A DNA stretch of 64,000 bases. Source: Bacillus zhangzhouensis (GTDB taxonomy: Bacteria > Bacillota > Bacilli > Bacillales > Bacillaceae). The notes beneath the pieces were generated by a model. That model was given only the letters and a program-made list of their open reading frames with translations, did no database searches and was not told the DNA's origin. How positions within the stretch are numbered: position 1 is the first letter of the stretch; every line of letters starts with the position of its first letter. Shown here in pieces: positions 34,436 to 43,219 of this stretch. Position numbers and translations under genes: made by a program. The stretch spans positions 124,001 to 188,000 of the forward strand of contig NZ_JOTP01000001.1 of the NCBI RefSeq assembly GCF_000715205.1. Reading direction: 5' to 3'.

Positions 34436-35200
34436 CTGCGTTTTTCAAGAAATCAAATCTTAGGCATCATTGTTGTGATTTTTGGTATTAATCTATTTCT
34501 CAAAATTATTGGGATCGGAGCAGATTTGTTTTGGCCTGTGTTTTTTGCTCTAGCTGGCTATTGGCTGCACTCACGATCCAAACGTTGGCTCGGTTCAGTT
34601 TCCTATATTTTTGCCGGCTTTCTCTTCTTGAAGTTTCTGCTCAATATCACTTTTAGTTTAACAGGATATTTATTTGCTGCCTTTTTGATCTATGCTGGTT
34701 ATCGATTATTGAAGAACAAACCCGTTTTTGATGTCGATAAAAAGGAATCATCAAAGAAGGAAAAACCTTCACTGAAAGTCAATCTTGAAAAAAAGAGCGA
34801 CCAAAAGAAAACAAAAAGCCAGACAAAGCCAAACAAAGAGCATGACTTTTTTATCGGTGAAGTCAGGCTGATGAAAAAACCGTTTCAATTAAGTGATTTG
34901 ACGATTTCAGGCTTTATTGGTGATGTCAAAATCGACTTATCAAAGGCCATCATCGCGGAAGAAGAAAGCACGATCGTGATTAGTGGACTCATCGGAGATG
35001 TAGATATTTACGTACCGCAGGATATTGAAGTATGTGTGAGTGCTTCAGTCGCGATTGGTGATATGAAAATCATTGATGAAAAAAGAAGCGGGTTCGGCAG
35101 TAAGGTTTATGTGATGACCAATGATTACGATGAGAGTAAGCGAAAAGTGAAAATCTCCATTTCTCTACTGATTGGGGATGTGGATGTGAGGTACTTATGA
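34436..35200 (+). CDS. liaF: LiaF, inhibitor of the LiaRS system (probable CTG start)
   Basis: This is a membrane protein of about 254 residues with four hydrophobic N-terminal helices and a cytoplasmic C-terminal DUF2154-type domain (GFIGDVKIDLSKA, GLIGDVDIYVP, LLIGDVDVRYL). LiaF keeps the kinase LiaS inactive without stress. The first ATG/GTG/TTG-type codon in frame, GTG 34475, has no ribosome binding site and would remove the start of the first helix. A CTG at 34436 has GGAGG 8 nt upstream and gives an N terminus (RFSRNQILGIIVVIFGI) that aligns with B. subtilis LiaF, so CTG is chosen. The 3' end overlaps liaS by 4 nt. Confidence 0.85.
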   Translation: MRFSRNQILGIIVVIFGINLFLKIIGIGADLFWPVFFALAGYWLHSRSKRWLGSVSYIFAGFLFLKFLLNITFSLTGYLFAAFLIYAGYRLLKNKPVFDVDKKESSKKEKPSLKVNLEKKSDQKKTKSQTKPNKEHDFFIGEVRLMKKPFQLSDLTISGFIGDVKIDLSKAIIAEEESTIVISGLIGDVDIYVPQDIEVCVSASVAIGDMKIIDEKRSGFGSKVYVMTNDYDESKRKVKISISLLIGDVDVRYL

Positions 35201-36264
35201 AAAAACTGCACTTAGGCATCCAGTGGCAATCTGTTCGTCTCGCAGTAGGGATCTCGCTCGGTGTTGTCATCATGACGACGCTGCCAATGTTTTTATATTA
35301 TCAGCTTGACCCCATGATCCTGCTGTCTACGCGGTGGTTCGGCATCCCGTTTTTTTGTATTTTACTCATCATTAGTCTCGCCATTGGCGTTTCAGCGGGC
35401 CATGTGTTTGGCTACCAGCATAAGAAGCGTCTGGATCAGCTTGTGGAGTCGATTTTGAAGTTTGAAAATGGGAATTTCGCGTATAGGCTGCCGTCTCTAG
35501 GTGATGATGAAATTGGCTTAGCGGCCGATCAATTAAATGAGATGGCGAAACGGATTGAGGGGCAAGTAGCCTCCTTACAAAAGCTCTCAAATGAGCGGGC
35601 TGAATGGCAGGTTCAAATGAAGAAATCGGTTGTTTCAGGAGAGCGTCAGCGTCTAGCACGTGAACTACATGATGCGGTCAGCCAGCAGTTATTTGCGATT
35701 TCCATGATGACCTCTGCCATTCTTGAAGGAATGAAGGAACAGGACGAAAAGGTTTTAAAGCAAATGCGTCTTGTCGAACGAATGGCTGGCGATGCACAAA
35801 ATGAGATGCGCGCACTACTTCTGCATCTAAGGCCGATCACGCTTGAAGGAAAAGACTTGAAAAAAGGCTTGATTGAGCTGCTAAATGAATTCCAGGCAAA
35901 GCAGCCGATTGATATTGATTGGGAAATCGAAGATGATGTCCCGTTATCTAAAGGGGTGGAAGATCACCTATTCCGAATTGTGCAAGAAGCCCTTTCAAAT
36001 GTGTTTAGGCATGCAAAGGCGACAAAGGTAACCGTGCGTCTGCTCATTAGAAATCGGCAAGTGCAGCTGAAGATTATCGACAACGGTATTGGTTTTCAAA
36101 CGGATCATGTGAAGACGACGGCCTCCTACGGACTTGAATCGATTCGAGAAAGAACAAGTGAAGTGGGCGGTGTCGCAGAGATTATGTCATTTGAGGGAAA
36201 AGGAACACAAATTGATGTGAAGGTTCCCATTTTTGATGAAGGAAAAGGAGAGAACGTTCGATGA
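35197..36264 (+). CDS. liaS: LiaS, sensor histidine kinase for envelope stress
   Basis: This 355-residue NarL-group (HisKA_3) kinase has two membrane helices near residues 15-35 and 47-67 with almost no extracellular loop, making it an intramembrane-sensing type. A HAMP region follows. Phosphoacceptor His158 lies in RELHDAVSQQLFAISMM, and the ATPase domain has HLFRIVQEALSNVFRHA and DNGIGF. It responds to lipid II-cycle inhibitors. The ATG overlaps the liaF stop and its own stop overlaps liaR (ATGA). Confidence 0.92.
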   Translation: MKKLHLGIQWQSVRLAVGISLGVVIMTTLPMFLYYQLDPMILLSTRWFGIPFFCILLIISLAIGVSAGHVFGYQHKKRLDQLVESILKFENGNFAYRLPSLGDDEIGLAADQLNEMAKRIEGQVASLQKLSNERAEWQVQMKKSVVSGERQRLARELHDAVSQQLFAISMMTSAILEGMKEQDEKVLKQMRLVERMAGDAQNEMRALLLHLRPITLEGKDLKKGLIELLNEFQAKQPIDIDWEIEDDVPLSKGVEDHLFRIVQEALSNVFRHAKATKVTVRLLIRNRQVQLKIIDNGIGFQTDHVKTTASYGLESIRERTSEVGGVAEIMSFEGKGTQIDVKVPIFDEGKGENVR

Positions 36265-36896
36265 TTCGAGTGCTTTTAATCGACGATCACGAAATGGTGA
36301 GAATGGGGCTTGCCGCCTTTTTAGAGGCACAGGCTGATATTGAAGTCATCGGTGAAGCGTCAGATGGACAAAAAGGTGTAGAGCTAGCGGTTGAACTAAA
36401 GCCAGATGTGATTTTAATGGATCTTGTGATGGAAGGGATGGATGGTATCGAAGCAACGAAAAGAATTTGTCAGAAAATCGAAGATGCCAAAATCATCGTT
36501 CTGACGAGCTTTATTGATGATGATAAAGTCTATCCAGTCATTGAAGCTGGTGCTTTGAGCTACTTATTAAAGACATCCAAGGCAGGAGAAATTGCTGATG
36601 CTATTAGGTCTGCGAGTATCGGCGAACCAAGACTTGAATCAAAAGTGGCTGGAAAAGTCATGAATAAACTCCGTCATTCATCAAATGGGTCAATCCTGCA
36701 CGATTCATTAACAGCAAGAGAAATGGAAATATTGAAGCTGATTGCGGATGGGAAATCGAATAAGGTCATTGCCGAGGAATTATTTATTACAATTAAAACG
36801 GTGAAGACGCATATTACCAACATTCTTTCAAAACTCGATGTAGAAGATCGCACACAAGCGGCTGTGTATGCACATCGCCATAAGCTGATTCAATAA
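36261..36896 (+). CDS. liaR: LiaR, NarL/LuxR-type response regulator
   Basis: This 211-residue regulator contains a receiver domain with phosphoacceptor Asp54 (VILMDLVMEGMDG) and a LuxR-type helix-turn-helix (LTAREMEILKLIADGKSNKVIAEELF). It is phosphorylated by LiaS and activates the liaI promoter. Overlap with liaS by 4 nt shows coupled translation. Confidence 0.93.
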   Translation: MIRVLLIDDHEMVRMGLAAFLEAQADIEVIGEASDGQKGVELAVELKPDVILMDLVMEGMDGIEATKRICQKIEDAKIIVLTSFIDDDKVYPVIEAGALSYLLKTSKAGEIADAIRSASIGEPRLESKVAGKVMNKLRHSSNGSILHDSLTAREMEILKLIADGKSNKVIAEELFITIKTVKTHITNILSKLDVEDRTQAAVYAHRHKLIQ

Positions 36897-36922
36897 AAAA
36901 ACAGCTTTCAAATGAAAGCTGC
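36895..36922 (-). terminator. Terminator between liaR and the gerA-side genes
   Basis: CAGCTTTCA and TGAAAGCTG form a 9-bp stem. Read on the minus strand it is followed by a run of seven T residues, so it mainly serves the convergent minus-strand gene. Confidence 0.75.
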
Positions 36923-36938
36923 TAGAACATGCGTAAAA

Positions 36939-37307
36939 TTAGTCCTTCTGTCCTGTGATCGGACGTTCGGATAGTTGATGGAGTTCAGGAACTGGAAAAG
37001 CCTCCTGCTCCACGGCCGATTTGTCTTCCAGGGTTTTCTTCATTTCGGATAATAGCTTTACGCTCTCCTTTGCCACTGCTGCTTTTTTCTCCTGCAAATC
37101 AATGATCTGTGATAGTCCGACGAATAATCCGCCTCCAATTAGAAGGAGCGCAGGGGTTTGTCCATAATAAATCACGATCAATAATGTGCTCGAAAAGCTG
37201 TCGGCTTCAATGAAGAAATCTTCTTTTGACTGCATGAATACAACGATTAACAGAAGTATTCCTAAAATCAAAAATAGAATGCCGGCCGAAAGTAAAGCTC
37301 GTTTCAT
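36939..37307 (-). CDS. Small two-helix membrane protein of unknown function
   Basis: I do not recognise this 122-residue protein. It has two membrane helices (ALLSAGILFLILGILLLIVVFM and IVIYYGQTPALLLIGGGLFVGL) and then a charged, coiled-coil-like cytoplasmic tail (IIDLQEKKAAVAKESVKLLSEMKKTLEDK). ATG at 37307 is chosen over GTG 37316 because AAGGGTG sits 8 nt upstream. It lies 37 bp downstream of the gerAC-like gene in the same direction, so it may be a fourth gene of the germination operon. Confidence 0.7.
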   Translation of the reverse strand: MKRALLSAGILFLILGILLLIVVFMQSKEDFFIEADSFSSTLLIVIYYGQTPALLLIGGGLFVGLSQIIDLQEKKAAVAKESVKLLSEMKKTLEDKSAVEQEAFPVPELHQLSERPITGQKD

Positions 37308-37344
37308 GATTGACACCCTTTTTTTCTTACCATTTTAACATACT

Positions 37345-38469
37345 CTATAAGGATTGTGTTGCGCCCTTAGTCCCGAAGTCACGGATTTTCACATTTGCCT
37401 TGTAATGAATATCCGATTCACTAAAAATCTCATCCCAATGCTTTGCTTCTTTTCGAAAGTCCTTCGGGTATGCAATACTCGCTTTTTGATAAAATCCACA
37501 AATATCTGCTTTGAACTCGTGCTGTAATACTTCGGTGAAATTCTTCACGTTGTTCTCTATCTTCTGTTGAACAATTTTCTCTACCTTTCTCAGGTATTTT
37601 TCATCAAAGGCATTTTCACGCTTATTCCAATCCTCTGACAACCTTCCCTCTATCTCAACCGTCACATCAAATTGATATCTTCCGCTGGCTGATTTAGTTG
37701 TTCGAACCTTTTGCTTTAGTTTAAACAACTCATATGAATAGATATTATTTTTATCGTCTTTGAATTCAATTACTCCACCCTTTGCTTTACCGGTTAATAG
37801 ATTATAGGCCTGTACATCGAGAAGAGAGAGATTCGTTAAAAAGCGTTTGTTTTTAATAATAGAAGCTCCGTCAATCATTAATTTTCCTTTGTCTTGAGAG
37901 ACCCTTGGGATAGCAAATGATACATTGTTTTGCATGGCTGATGAAATATCCCCGAGAGATACAGGGGGAAATAATTGAATAGATGACTTTGTGTTCTGAG
38001 CAATATCATATAGGGTCGATGATGCTGGTTGCCCATCATCATTGATTTTAAGCAGTTCACCAGGTTTTTCAGAGGTCATGAATACTAGGCTGCCTCTGCG
38101 AGTTTCATTATCCCGAATAAATTGGTTAATCACCAAATCAAAATCGTTTTCATTAATGAGCTCTTGAGAAAACAGATAAATTCTCAGCTGCTGTGCGAAA
38201 ATGCGGTGACTTTTGAGCGTAGTGGATCGAAAGATTTGGTGTACAGAATTACCGTTTGTTTCAATGATTTTGGTCGGGTCTTTCACACTAGCTTGCTGGT
38301 CAATTTTTTGAGGCACGAGTACTTGCAAGGATAGCTTTAATTTATGATCATGATCACCTTTGTCAAGTGCATAGCCGATGGCCATGTTCAGTTCTTCAAT
38401 ATTTGTACTGTCCCAGCAGCCGCATAACAAGATAAGGGGCAAGAGGGTGAGGACCGCTCTCTTTTTCAT
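37345..38469 (-). CDS. gerAC: GerAC, germinant receptor C subunit (lipoprotein)
   Basis: This 374-residue lipoprotein has a signal peptide ending LLCGC (Cys18) and the invariant WDS of Ger(x)C proteins, then IEELNMAIGYALDKG. It is the outer-face subunit of a spore germinant receptor in the inner spore membrane. Gene order AA-AB-AC beside liaR and fumC identifies it as the gerA operon, which in B. subtilis responds to L-alanine. Its start overlaps the gerAB stop by 4 nt. Confidence 0.9.
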   Translation of the reverse strand: MKKRAVLTLLPLILLCGCWDSTNIEELNMAIGYALDKGDHDHKLKLSLQVLVPQKIDQQASVKDPTKIIETNGNSVHQIFRSTTLKSHRIFAQQLRIYLFSQELINENDFDLVINQFIRDNETRRGSLVFMTSEKPGELLKINDDGQPASSTLYDIAQNTKSSIQLFPPVSLGDISSAMQNNVSFAIPRVSQDKGKLMIDGASIIKNKRFLTNLSLLDVQAYNLLTGKAKGGVIEFKDDKNNIYSYELFKLKQKVRTTKSASGRYQFDVTVEIEGRLSEDWNKRENAFDEKYLRKVEKIVQQKIENNVKNFTEVLQHEFKADICGFYQKASIAYPKDFRKEAKHWDEIFSESDIHYKANVKIRDFGTKGATQSL

Positions 38470-39560
38470 GTTGATTTTCTCCTCCTTTTCAGAACCACAA
38501 TAACGAATAAGAGAAAGGGGAGTATTCCGAACAAAAGGAAAAATAGATTGTTCACATATATTAAATAATTTCGCACTGTATCGACATCCTTTGGGAAAAT
38601 GGCCGCAAAATAGATCACAATTGTCATCAGCGCAAGCACCATTATTTTAGGAAGCTTGGTTAGTTTTGAGACACCGATTGCTGCAAAGAATGTATAACCA
38701 ACAAAGCTTGTATAAAGCTGGACAAGCCATACGATCAGTAAAAATGATTCAAATCGTTCAATAAAAATACCTTGGATATCAAAGGATTGAAACAAAGCAA
38801 TGGTTGGCCAAGTCAACGTCGCCGTTTCTTTTACAGTGAGCGCACCAACGACAAGCACATAGGTGAAGATATAAATGATCGAAGGTATCAAAAAGCCGAC
38901 TGTACTGTATGCAAAGGTGTGTTTTTGAGTTTTCATATATGCGGGCATAAACAGCATCATCTCGATCCCTACAAAAGATATTGCCGACGCATTGAGTGAT
39001 TTCATGACAGGGGAGAAGCCTTCTCCTAATACGGGCCGGAGATTATCTAGCTTAAACTCTTGTAGACTGAAACCATAGGCGACAAATAAGATGATGAGTG
39101 TGACGATGAGAAAAAAAGGACACAGCCTGGCAAAATCACCAATCCCACCAATCACAAGATAAAAGCCGACCAAAATAAAGCTAAGTATTGTGACAGTTGT
39201 TGGCGTGTTTTGAAGCAGGAAGAACTTCACCATTTCCGACATGGCCCGTACTTCATAACTGGCGACGCCAAGAAAATAAATAATGATCAACAGGTTGGCA
39301 AAAGAGCCAATCCATTTCCCAAGCCCTTCCTTCGTATAATCATAGTAAGAGGAGAAAGGAACCTTTTTCATCATGAGCACGTTCACAAAAATAAACACAA
39401 TGTAAACGGAACTCATCAGTAAGAGTGCAATCCAGCCGTCAGGTGTAGATGCAGCCTGAGCCATCGCTCTTGGCATGATCACCATACTTGCGCCTAGTGT
39501 GGTATTGGCAATAATGGCACTTGCCTGATAGCTTGTAATCGACTCTTTATGATTGACCAT
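38466..39560 (-). CDS. gerAB: GerAB, germinant receptor B subunit
   Basis: This 364-residue APC-superfamily-like membrane protein has about ten hydrophobic segments. The B subunit of GerA-type receptors is thought to bind the germinant amino acid. The family start is visible (ITSYQASAIIANTTLGASMVIMPRAMAQ), and the SLNASAISFVGIEMMLFMPAY segment corresponds to the ligand region. It overlaps gerAA by 14 nt and gerAC by 4 nt. Confidence 0.9.
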   Translation of the reverse strand: MVNHKESITSYQASAIIANTTLGASMVIMPRAMAQAASTPDGWIALLLMSSVYIVFIFVNVLMMKKVPFSSYYDYTKEGLGKWIGSFANLLIIIYFLGVASYEVRAMSEMVKFFLLQNTPTTVTILSFILVGFYLVIGGIGDFARLCPFFLIVTLIILFVAYGFSLQEFKLDNLRPVLGEGFSPVMKSLNASAISFVGIEMMLFMPAYMKTQKHTFAYSTVGFLIPSIIYIFTYVLVVGALTVKETATLTWPTIALFQSFDIQGIFIERFESFLLIVWLVQLYTSFVGYTFFAAIGVSKLTKLPKIMVLALMTIVIYFAAIFPKDVDTVRNYLIYVNNLFFLLFGILPFLLFVIVVLKRRRKST

Positions 39561-40971
39561 GTCGTTCTCCTTTCTTTTGATTTTTCAAAGGCAATCGAAT
39601 GATGGAATTGTCTTCGTTTTTATAACTGAACACAAAATCCGGCGAGAAGTACGGTGTGCCAAAGCTTTTTTGGCGAGTCAAATGTGTAAGTAGTACGAGC
39701 ATGAACAGCACAAGCCCGTATAAGCCAAATGCAGCCGCCGTAAACATGGATACAAAGCGAAGCACGCGGAATGACATGCCCATCCCGTATTGAGGAACGG
39801 TAAAGGATGCAAGTGCAATAACACTCACGATAATCACCATGATCGAGCTCACAATATGAGCTTGTACGGCAGCCTGTCCAATGACCACTCCGCCCACAAG
39901 TCCGATCGTTTGACCAAGTGGATTTGGCAGCCTTAAGCCAGCTTCCCGTAATAGCTCAATGGTCATCTCCATAATGAGTGCCTCCACAATAGGTGGAAAG
40001 GGGACATTCTCCCTTGTGCTTGAGATCGAAATGGCCAAAGTGGTTGGTAAAAGCCCTTGATGGAAGGATACGAGAGCAATATAAATTGCTGATAAAAACA
40101 GCGTGAGAAAGATCGAGGTAAATCGCAGCAAACGAATAAGAGAGGCGGCGATCCATCTTTCATAATAATCATCAGGTGATTGCATAATCGTCGCAAGGGA
40201 AGCAGGCACAATTAATATAAAAGGCGAATGATCGACAAAAATGGCGACTCGCCCATTGTTCAAAGCAGAGGCGACTTTATCAGGTCGTTCTGTGTTTTGA
40301 ATTTGCGGAAAAGGAGAATACACATTGTCTTCAATGAGCTCCTCAAGAACACCAGAGTCTTGTATATCATCAATGGTGACTTGTTTGAGTCGTTTTTTTA
40401 CCTCTTTTAAAACAGAGGTTTCAACGATACCGTCAATGTACATGATGGTCACTTGGGTGTATTTCTTTTCCCCGATCTTCATGTCCACTGTTTTAAGGTC
40501 AGGGTTTTTCAAGCGCTGTCTCACGAGAGCCAAGTTCGTGTTTAAATCTTCAATGAAGCCAACTTTTGGCCCTCTTACGACTGTTTCAGATGTAGAATCC
40601 CCTAAACTGCGTTTCTTCGTTCCCTTCGTCTCTAAAATATAAGCTTGTTGAAATCCGTTAATCAAAACCACACAGTGTCCTTGAAAAATCGCATCAATTA
40701 TTTCTTCAAATGTCTTCACCGTACGGGTTGTCATCATCGATAAATTGGATTCCAGCTTCTCTTTTGTCAGAGAGGTATGATCTTGCAGCAGCAGCTTTAA
40801 GAAGGTTTGAATGTGCATGGTTTCGTTCATTTCTTTAATGTATAAATAATAAACAACCTGTCCGTGAGGTAACGTTTTTTTCTCATGGATCAAATCGTCC
40901 ATATCCTTTAACTGCGGGAGAATGACGGAGAGATTATCGTATAAGTGCTCTTTCAATGGAGTTTGATTCAA
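39547..40971 (-). CDS. gerAA: GerAA, germinant receptor A subunit
   Basis: This is a receptor subunit of about 474 residues with a soluble N-terminal domain (residues 1-240) and a C-terminal membrane domain with four to five helices. Spore germination protein A motifs are present (GPKVGFIEDLNTNLALVRQRL, VAIFVDHSPFILIVPA, LGQTIGLVGGVVIGQAAV). The frame extends upstream to 41025, but TTG at 40971 has GGCGGGTGATC just before it and gives the usual length, so TTG is chosen. It is first in the gerA operon. A forespore (sigma-G) promoter is expected between it and the divergent small gene at 41085. Confidence 0.9.
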   Translation of the reverse strand: MNQTPLKEHLYDNLSVILPQLKDMDDLIHEKKTLPHGQVVYYLYIKEMNETMHIQTFLKLLLQDHTSLTKEKLESNLSMMTTRTVKTFEEIIDAIFQGHCVVLINGFQQAYILETKGTKKRSLGDSTSETVVRGPKVGFIEDLNTNLALVRQRLKNPDLKTVDMKIGEKKYTQVTIMYIDGIVETSVLKEVKKRLKQVTIDDIQDSGVLEELIEDNVYSPFPQIQNTERPDKVASALNNGRVAIFVDHSPFILIVPASLATIMQSPDDYYERWIAASLIRLLRFTSIFLTLFLSAIYIALVSFHQGLLPTTLAISISSTRENVPFPPIVEALIMEMTIELLREAGLRLPNPLGQTIGLVGGVVIGQAAVQAHIVSSIMVIIVSVIALASFTVPQYGMGMSFRVLRFVSMFTAAAFGLYGLVLFMLVLLTHLTRQKSFGTPYFSPDFVFSYKNEDNSIIRLPLKNQKKGERHGQS

Positions 40972-41084
40972 AAGGATCACCCGCCTTAACATCTTTTTCT
41001 TAGCATTACCTGCTTGAAAAAACAATATTCTGTGTTACATTATTTTGTGGTAAAAGAAAGAATGAGGGTTTTGGAGGAAACAAG

Positions 41085-41252
41085 ATGGCACAAATTCGTT
41101 TAGCAGGAACAAAAGAGGAGATTGACCGTATTCTACAGTCGTTTGACAAGCATTACGAGGTGACGTATACGTCAAAGGATTACGGAAAAACGAACCCAAA
41201 ATACAAATATTCGAAGGATGTTCGCGTTTATATTGAACTAAAATTAAAATAA
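41085..41252 (+). CDS. Small conserved protein, DUF3970-like
   Basis: This 55-residue protein starts MAQIRLAGTKEEIDRILQSF and ends DVRVYIELKLK. The pattern (short beta strand, helix, then a Lys-rich stretch and terminal RVYIELK) fits the DUF3970 family of Bacillus. GGAGGAAACAAG is a strong ribosome binding site. It sits between divergent gerAA and fumC. No function is known to me. Confidence 0.75.
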   Translation: MAQIRLAGTKEEIDRILQSFDKHYEVTYTSKDYGKTNPKYKYSKDVRVYIELKLK

Positions 41253-41339
41253 AGATAAAATTTTAATTGAAAACGCTTAAAGGATTTTCGTTTTTTGTAT
41301 AGAATAGAGTTGAGTGATGAAGCTATGGAGGGATACATA

Positions 41340-42734
41340 ATGACGGAATTTAGAATCGAAAAAGACACAATGGGCGAAATCAAGGTGCCAAAGGACAAGT
41401 TCTGGGGTGCACAAACACAACGAAGCAAAGAAAATTTCAAAATCGGTTCTGAGAAAATGCCAAAGGAAGTTGTGAATGCGTTTGCAATTTTGAAACGTAG
41501 CACAGCGATTGCCAACGAACGTCTTGGCAACCTTGAAAGTGAAAAAGCAGAAGCGATTGCTGCTGTATGTGATGACATCATCAGCGGAAAGTATGACGAG
41601 CATTTCCCGCTTGTTGTTTGGCAGACAGGTAGTGGAACGCAAAGTAACATGAACATGAACGAAGTCGTTGCAAATAGAGCAACTGCTTACTTGAAGGATA
41701 AAAATAGTGAATTCAGCATTCATCCGAATGATGACGTAAACCGCAGCCAAAGCTCAAATGATACATTCCCAACTGCTATGCACGTAGCAGCTGTTTTAGC
41801 TGTGTACAAAAAATTAGTACCTGCGATTGATCAGTTAAGAGCAACTCTTGATGAGAAAGCAAAGGCGTATCAAGAGATCGTCAAAATCGGTCGTACGCAC
41901 CTGCAAGATGCAACACCACTTACAGTTGGTCAAGAAATTAGCGGCTGGGTTTACATGCTGGATCGTTCGAAAGAAATGATTCTAGAATCAACTGAGAAAA
42001 TGAGAGAGCTTGCGATTGGCGGAACCGCTGTTGGTACAGGGATTAACGCACATCCTGAGTTTGGTCAATATGTCGCTGAAGAAATCAGCCAGCTGACAGG
42101 TCAAACATTCAATTCTTCACCAAATAAATTCCATGCGCTAACAAGCCATGATGAAATTACGTATGCACACGGTGCCTTAAAAGCACTTGCGGCTGATTTA
42201 ATGAAAATTGCTAATGATGTGAGATGGCTTGCAAGTGGTCCTCGCTGCGGAATTGGCGAATTAATCATTCCTGAAAATGAGCCAGGAAGCTCTATTATGC
42301 CAGGAAAAGTCAACCCAACCCAAAGTGAAGCTTTAACAATGGTTGCAGCGCAAATCATGGGAAATGATGCAACAATCGGTTTTGCAGCAAGCCAAGGAAA
42401 CTTTGAGCTTAATGTATTTAAGCCGGTCATCATCTATAACTTCCTGCAATCAGTTGAGTTACTTGCTGACGGTATGAACTCATTCCATGACAAATGTGCA
42501 ATTGGAATCGAACCAAACCTAGAAACAATCGAGAAAAACTTGAATAATTCATTGATGCTTGTGACGGCACTTAACCCGCACATCGGGTATGAAAATGCAG
42601 CGAAAATTGCCAAACTTGCGCACAAAGAAGGATTAACATTAAAAGAAGCAGCACTTCAATTAGAGCTCTTAACAGAAGAGCAGTTTGAACAGTTTGTCAA
42701 ACCAGAAGAAATGGTGACACCGAAAGCAAAATAA
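41340..42734 (+). CDS. fumC: Class II fumarate hydratase FumC (CitG)
   Basis: This 464-residue cytoplasmic TCA-cycle enzyme interconverts fumarate and malate. The class II signature [16 protein letters not shown] is intact, with [18 protein letters not shown] active-site sequence present as [14 protein letters not shown] and [21 protein letters not shown]. The start at 41340 has GGAGGG 7-8 nt upstream; an earlier in-frame codon at 41295 lacks a site. Position next to gerA is the classical B. subtilis citG-gerA linkage. Confidence 0.95.
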   Translation: MTEFRIEKDTMGEIKVPKDKFWGAQTQRSKENFKIGSEKMPKEVVNAFAILKRSTAIANERLGNLESEKAEAIAAVCDDIISGKYDEHFPLVVWQTGSGTQSNMNMNEVVANRATAYLKDKNSEFSIHPNDDVNRSQSSNDTFPTAMHVAAVLAVYKKLVPAIDQLRATLDEKAKAYQEIVKIGRTHLQDATPLTVGQEISGWVYMLDRSKEMILESTEKMRELAIGGTAVGTGINAHPEFGQYVAEEISQLTGQTFNSSPNKFHALTSHDEITYAHGALKALAADLMKIANDVRWLASGPRCGIGELIIPENEPGSSIMPGKVNPTQSEALTMVAAQIMGNDATIGFAASQGNFELNVFKPVIIYNFLQSVELLADGMNSFHDKCAIGIEPNLETIEKNLNNSLMLVTALNPHIGYENAAKIAKLAHKEGLTLKEAALQLELLTEEQFEQFVKPEEMVTPKAK

Positions 42735-42736
42735 GG

Positions 42737-42763
42737 AACCAGGGGCGGCTGCCCCTGGTTTTT
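42737..42763 (+). terminator. Terminator of fumC
   Basis: AACCAGGGGC and GCCCCTGGTT form a perfect 10-bp stem with loop GGCT followed by T residues. Confidence 0.88.
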
Positions 42764-42791
42764 ATTTGAACAAAAATATAGAGGTGAATGT

Positions 42792-43196
42792 TTGTTGAGA
42801 ACGTTAAAAACAAGATTTATCAGATGGTTACGTACACGTGATGTAGAATTTTTTCAAGTGATCTCGCACGACTCTAAAGAGTCGGCCTTTTTGTTATATC
42901 TTGATCAAAGGCGGTCGCAGGATGGTAATCATATTGATGTATTTTTGATCTCTCATTTTGACCTGTCAGAAGAAACATATGAAGATGTTTTAAGTTTCAA
43001 TAATGATATGCTTGGCTCTAAGCCGAATTGTTCGTATTGTATGGACACAATATCAGTGGAAGAAGAATTTGAATTTGATTTTCCTTGTGACATGCTTGCC
43101 ATTCAAAGATATGTAGATAACCTACTAAAAAGAGTTCAAGCCAACAAACTTCCTGCACTGACAGAAAAGGATTTTAATTATTTATCACAACAATAA
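42792..43196 (+). CDS. Conserved hypothetical protein, 134 residues
   Basis: I do not recognise this gene. The product is acidic and soluble, with a short basic N terminus (RTLKTRFIRWLRTRD) and a central CxxC (PNCSYCMDT), which could bind a metal. The rest is rich in Asp, Glu and aromatic residues. TTG at 42792 (or 42795) is used with AGAGGTG upstream. It is flanked by strong terminators on both sides, so it is a single-gene unit transcribed between fumC and the TetR gene. Confidence 0.7.
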   Translation: MLRTLKTRFIRWLRTRDVEFFQVISHDSKESAFLLYLDQRRSQDGNHIDVFLISHFDLSEETYEDVLSFNNDMLGSKPNCSYCMDTISVEEEFEFDFPCDMLAIQRYVDNLLKRVQANKLPALTEKDFNYLSQQ

Positions 43197-43219
43197 ACCC
43201 AGGGGCTGCCCTGGGTTTT
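43195..43219. terminator. Bidirectional terminator between the 134-residue gene and the TetR gene
   Basis: AAACCCAGGG and CCCTGGGTTT form a perfect 10-bp stem around GCTG, overlapping both convergent stop codons. Confidence 0.85.
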
